DNA of 64,000 nucleotides. Source: Drechmeria coniospora (taxonomy: Eukaryota > Ascomycota > Sordariomycetes > Hypocreales > Ophiocordycipitaceae). The stretch lies in the NCBI RefSeq assembly GCF_001625195.1, contig NC_054391.1, positions 2,511,390-2,575,389 on the forward strand, given 5' to 3'. The translations under genes and the position numbers were made by a program. Of this stretch, positions 60,754 through 64,000 are shown in pieces (within the stretch, counting starts at the first letter, position 1; every line of letters starts with the position of its first letter). Below the pieces are notes generated by a model, which saw nothing but the letters and a program-made list of their open reading frames with translations, was not told where the DNA came from and did not search any database.

Positions 60754-61204
60754 AAAAGGCCGGGAACTTGTCCTTGCGATGTACTTGGATCATGCATGTA
60801 GGGGATTTAATAGTTGTTTGGTACCGAGTGCATCGGCCAGAGCACCAAACGGTAGATCTGACGCATACCTCTGCTGTAGGGCCCTTGCCCATAATCTTTC
60901 CGTTTTGTGCTCTTGCCAGGATTGATGCCGAAACCAGGAATCCCTAGAGGAGCAAACAACACGTCCCGTCCAAGCCCCCCGACGGGATCGAGGGACAAAT
61001 TCACTGTCATGGCTGGCCGGCCATTGCCAACTAGTTCTTCGCAGCCCCTGAAGTCATGGCTCGAAACTATGTCATTCATTCACTCGAGTAACCGTGCTTG
61101 CACCAGTCATCTGCCCTCCGCATCGCCCATGATGACAAAAGAAACACAGGCTCCGGAGACGATATTCCACAGCGGAGATCAGCTCGTCTATGCCGTTGGA
61201 CGGC
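60754..61204. other. Interval between convergent genes
   Basis: 451 bp between the DAHP synthase stop and the epimerase stop; no gene seen. Confidence 0.6.
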
Positions 61205-63886
<2,682 letters not shown>

Positions 63887-64000
63887 TCAAGCCCTTGCCC
63901 TTCCTCTCCGCTCGGCTTTGTAAAGTTCCCGTTTCATGTCCATCAACAGGTCCTCCATCGCGTATACCGTCTCTCGATCAAGCGAAGCGTTGCGAAGCTG
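63887..64000 (-). CDS. Possible C-terminal end of a gene running off the window
   Basis: The minus-strand frame is open from the window edge to TGA at 63889-63887 and encodes 37 residues of charged helical character (ETVYAMEDLLMDMKRELYKA, then a basic RRGRARA tail). Too short to identify; could be chance. Confidence 0.3.
   Translation of the reverse strand, partial: QLRNASLDRETVYAMEDLLMDMKRELYKAERRGRARA

Overview
The window is nuclear DNA of a filamentous ascomycete (Pezizomycotina, most likely Sordariomycetes/Hypocreales). The genes have short GT-AG introns (mostly 50-100 bp) and encode fungal proteins such as PalB/Rim13 calpain, HapE, class II DAHP synthase and an Asi-type RING ligase. The transposons carry C-to-T changes in CpA context, the signature of repeat-induced point mutation (RIP). 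The lineage is inferred from gene content; no species is claimed.

Layout. 1-1400: graveyard of nested solo LTRs and a palindromic element. 1640-3740: gene-free, full of GTAC-core words. 4797-6444(+): Psr1-type phosphatase. 7582-8247(+): Sec61 beta. 9156-10188(-): adenylate kinase. 12813-14428(+): three-finger C2H2 protein. 16191-17072(+): Sen34. 17480-20338(-): Asi-like RING ligase. 22203-24997(-): PalB/Rim13. 26141-27405(+): Ant1-like carrier. 28233-31085(+): Sec15. 31435-32460(-): HapE, divergent from 33031-33863(+): Fcf2. 35915-37226(+): RRT8-like membrane protein. 37757-44535: complete but RIP-killed Ty3/gypsy chromovirus on the minus strand, with 201-bp LTRs, an AAGAT target duplication and an extra ORF on the opposite strand. 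45227-48063(+): GT90 membrane glycosyltransferase. 49695-51811(+): caspase-like protein lacking the catalytic Cys and carrying a CCCHH motif. 53616-57068(+): BRCT/AT-hook protein. 57703-58083(-): HYPK. 59150-60753(+): class II DAHP synthase. 61205-62310(-): hexose-6-phosphate epimerase. 63887-64000(-): possible gene end.

The genes are mostly unrelated housekeeping loci (ER translocation, tRNA splicing, exocytosis, CCAAT transcription, pH signalling, aromatic amino acids); I see no biosynthetic cluster. Exon joins were made by eye from splice sites, reading frame and family knowledge. Every multi-exon model given closes in frame.

Most interesting: (1) the chromovirus has a primer site that matches its own LTR (self-priming) and a 299-codon convergent ORF interrupted only by TAG; (2) the caspase-like protein with Ala at the Cys position; (3) recurring perfect palindromes built on GTAC/CTCCG in nearly every gene-free zone.
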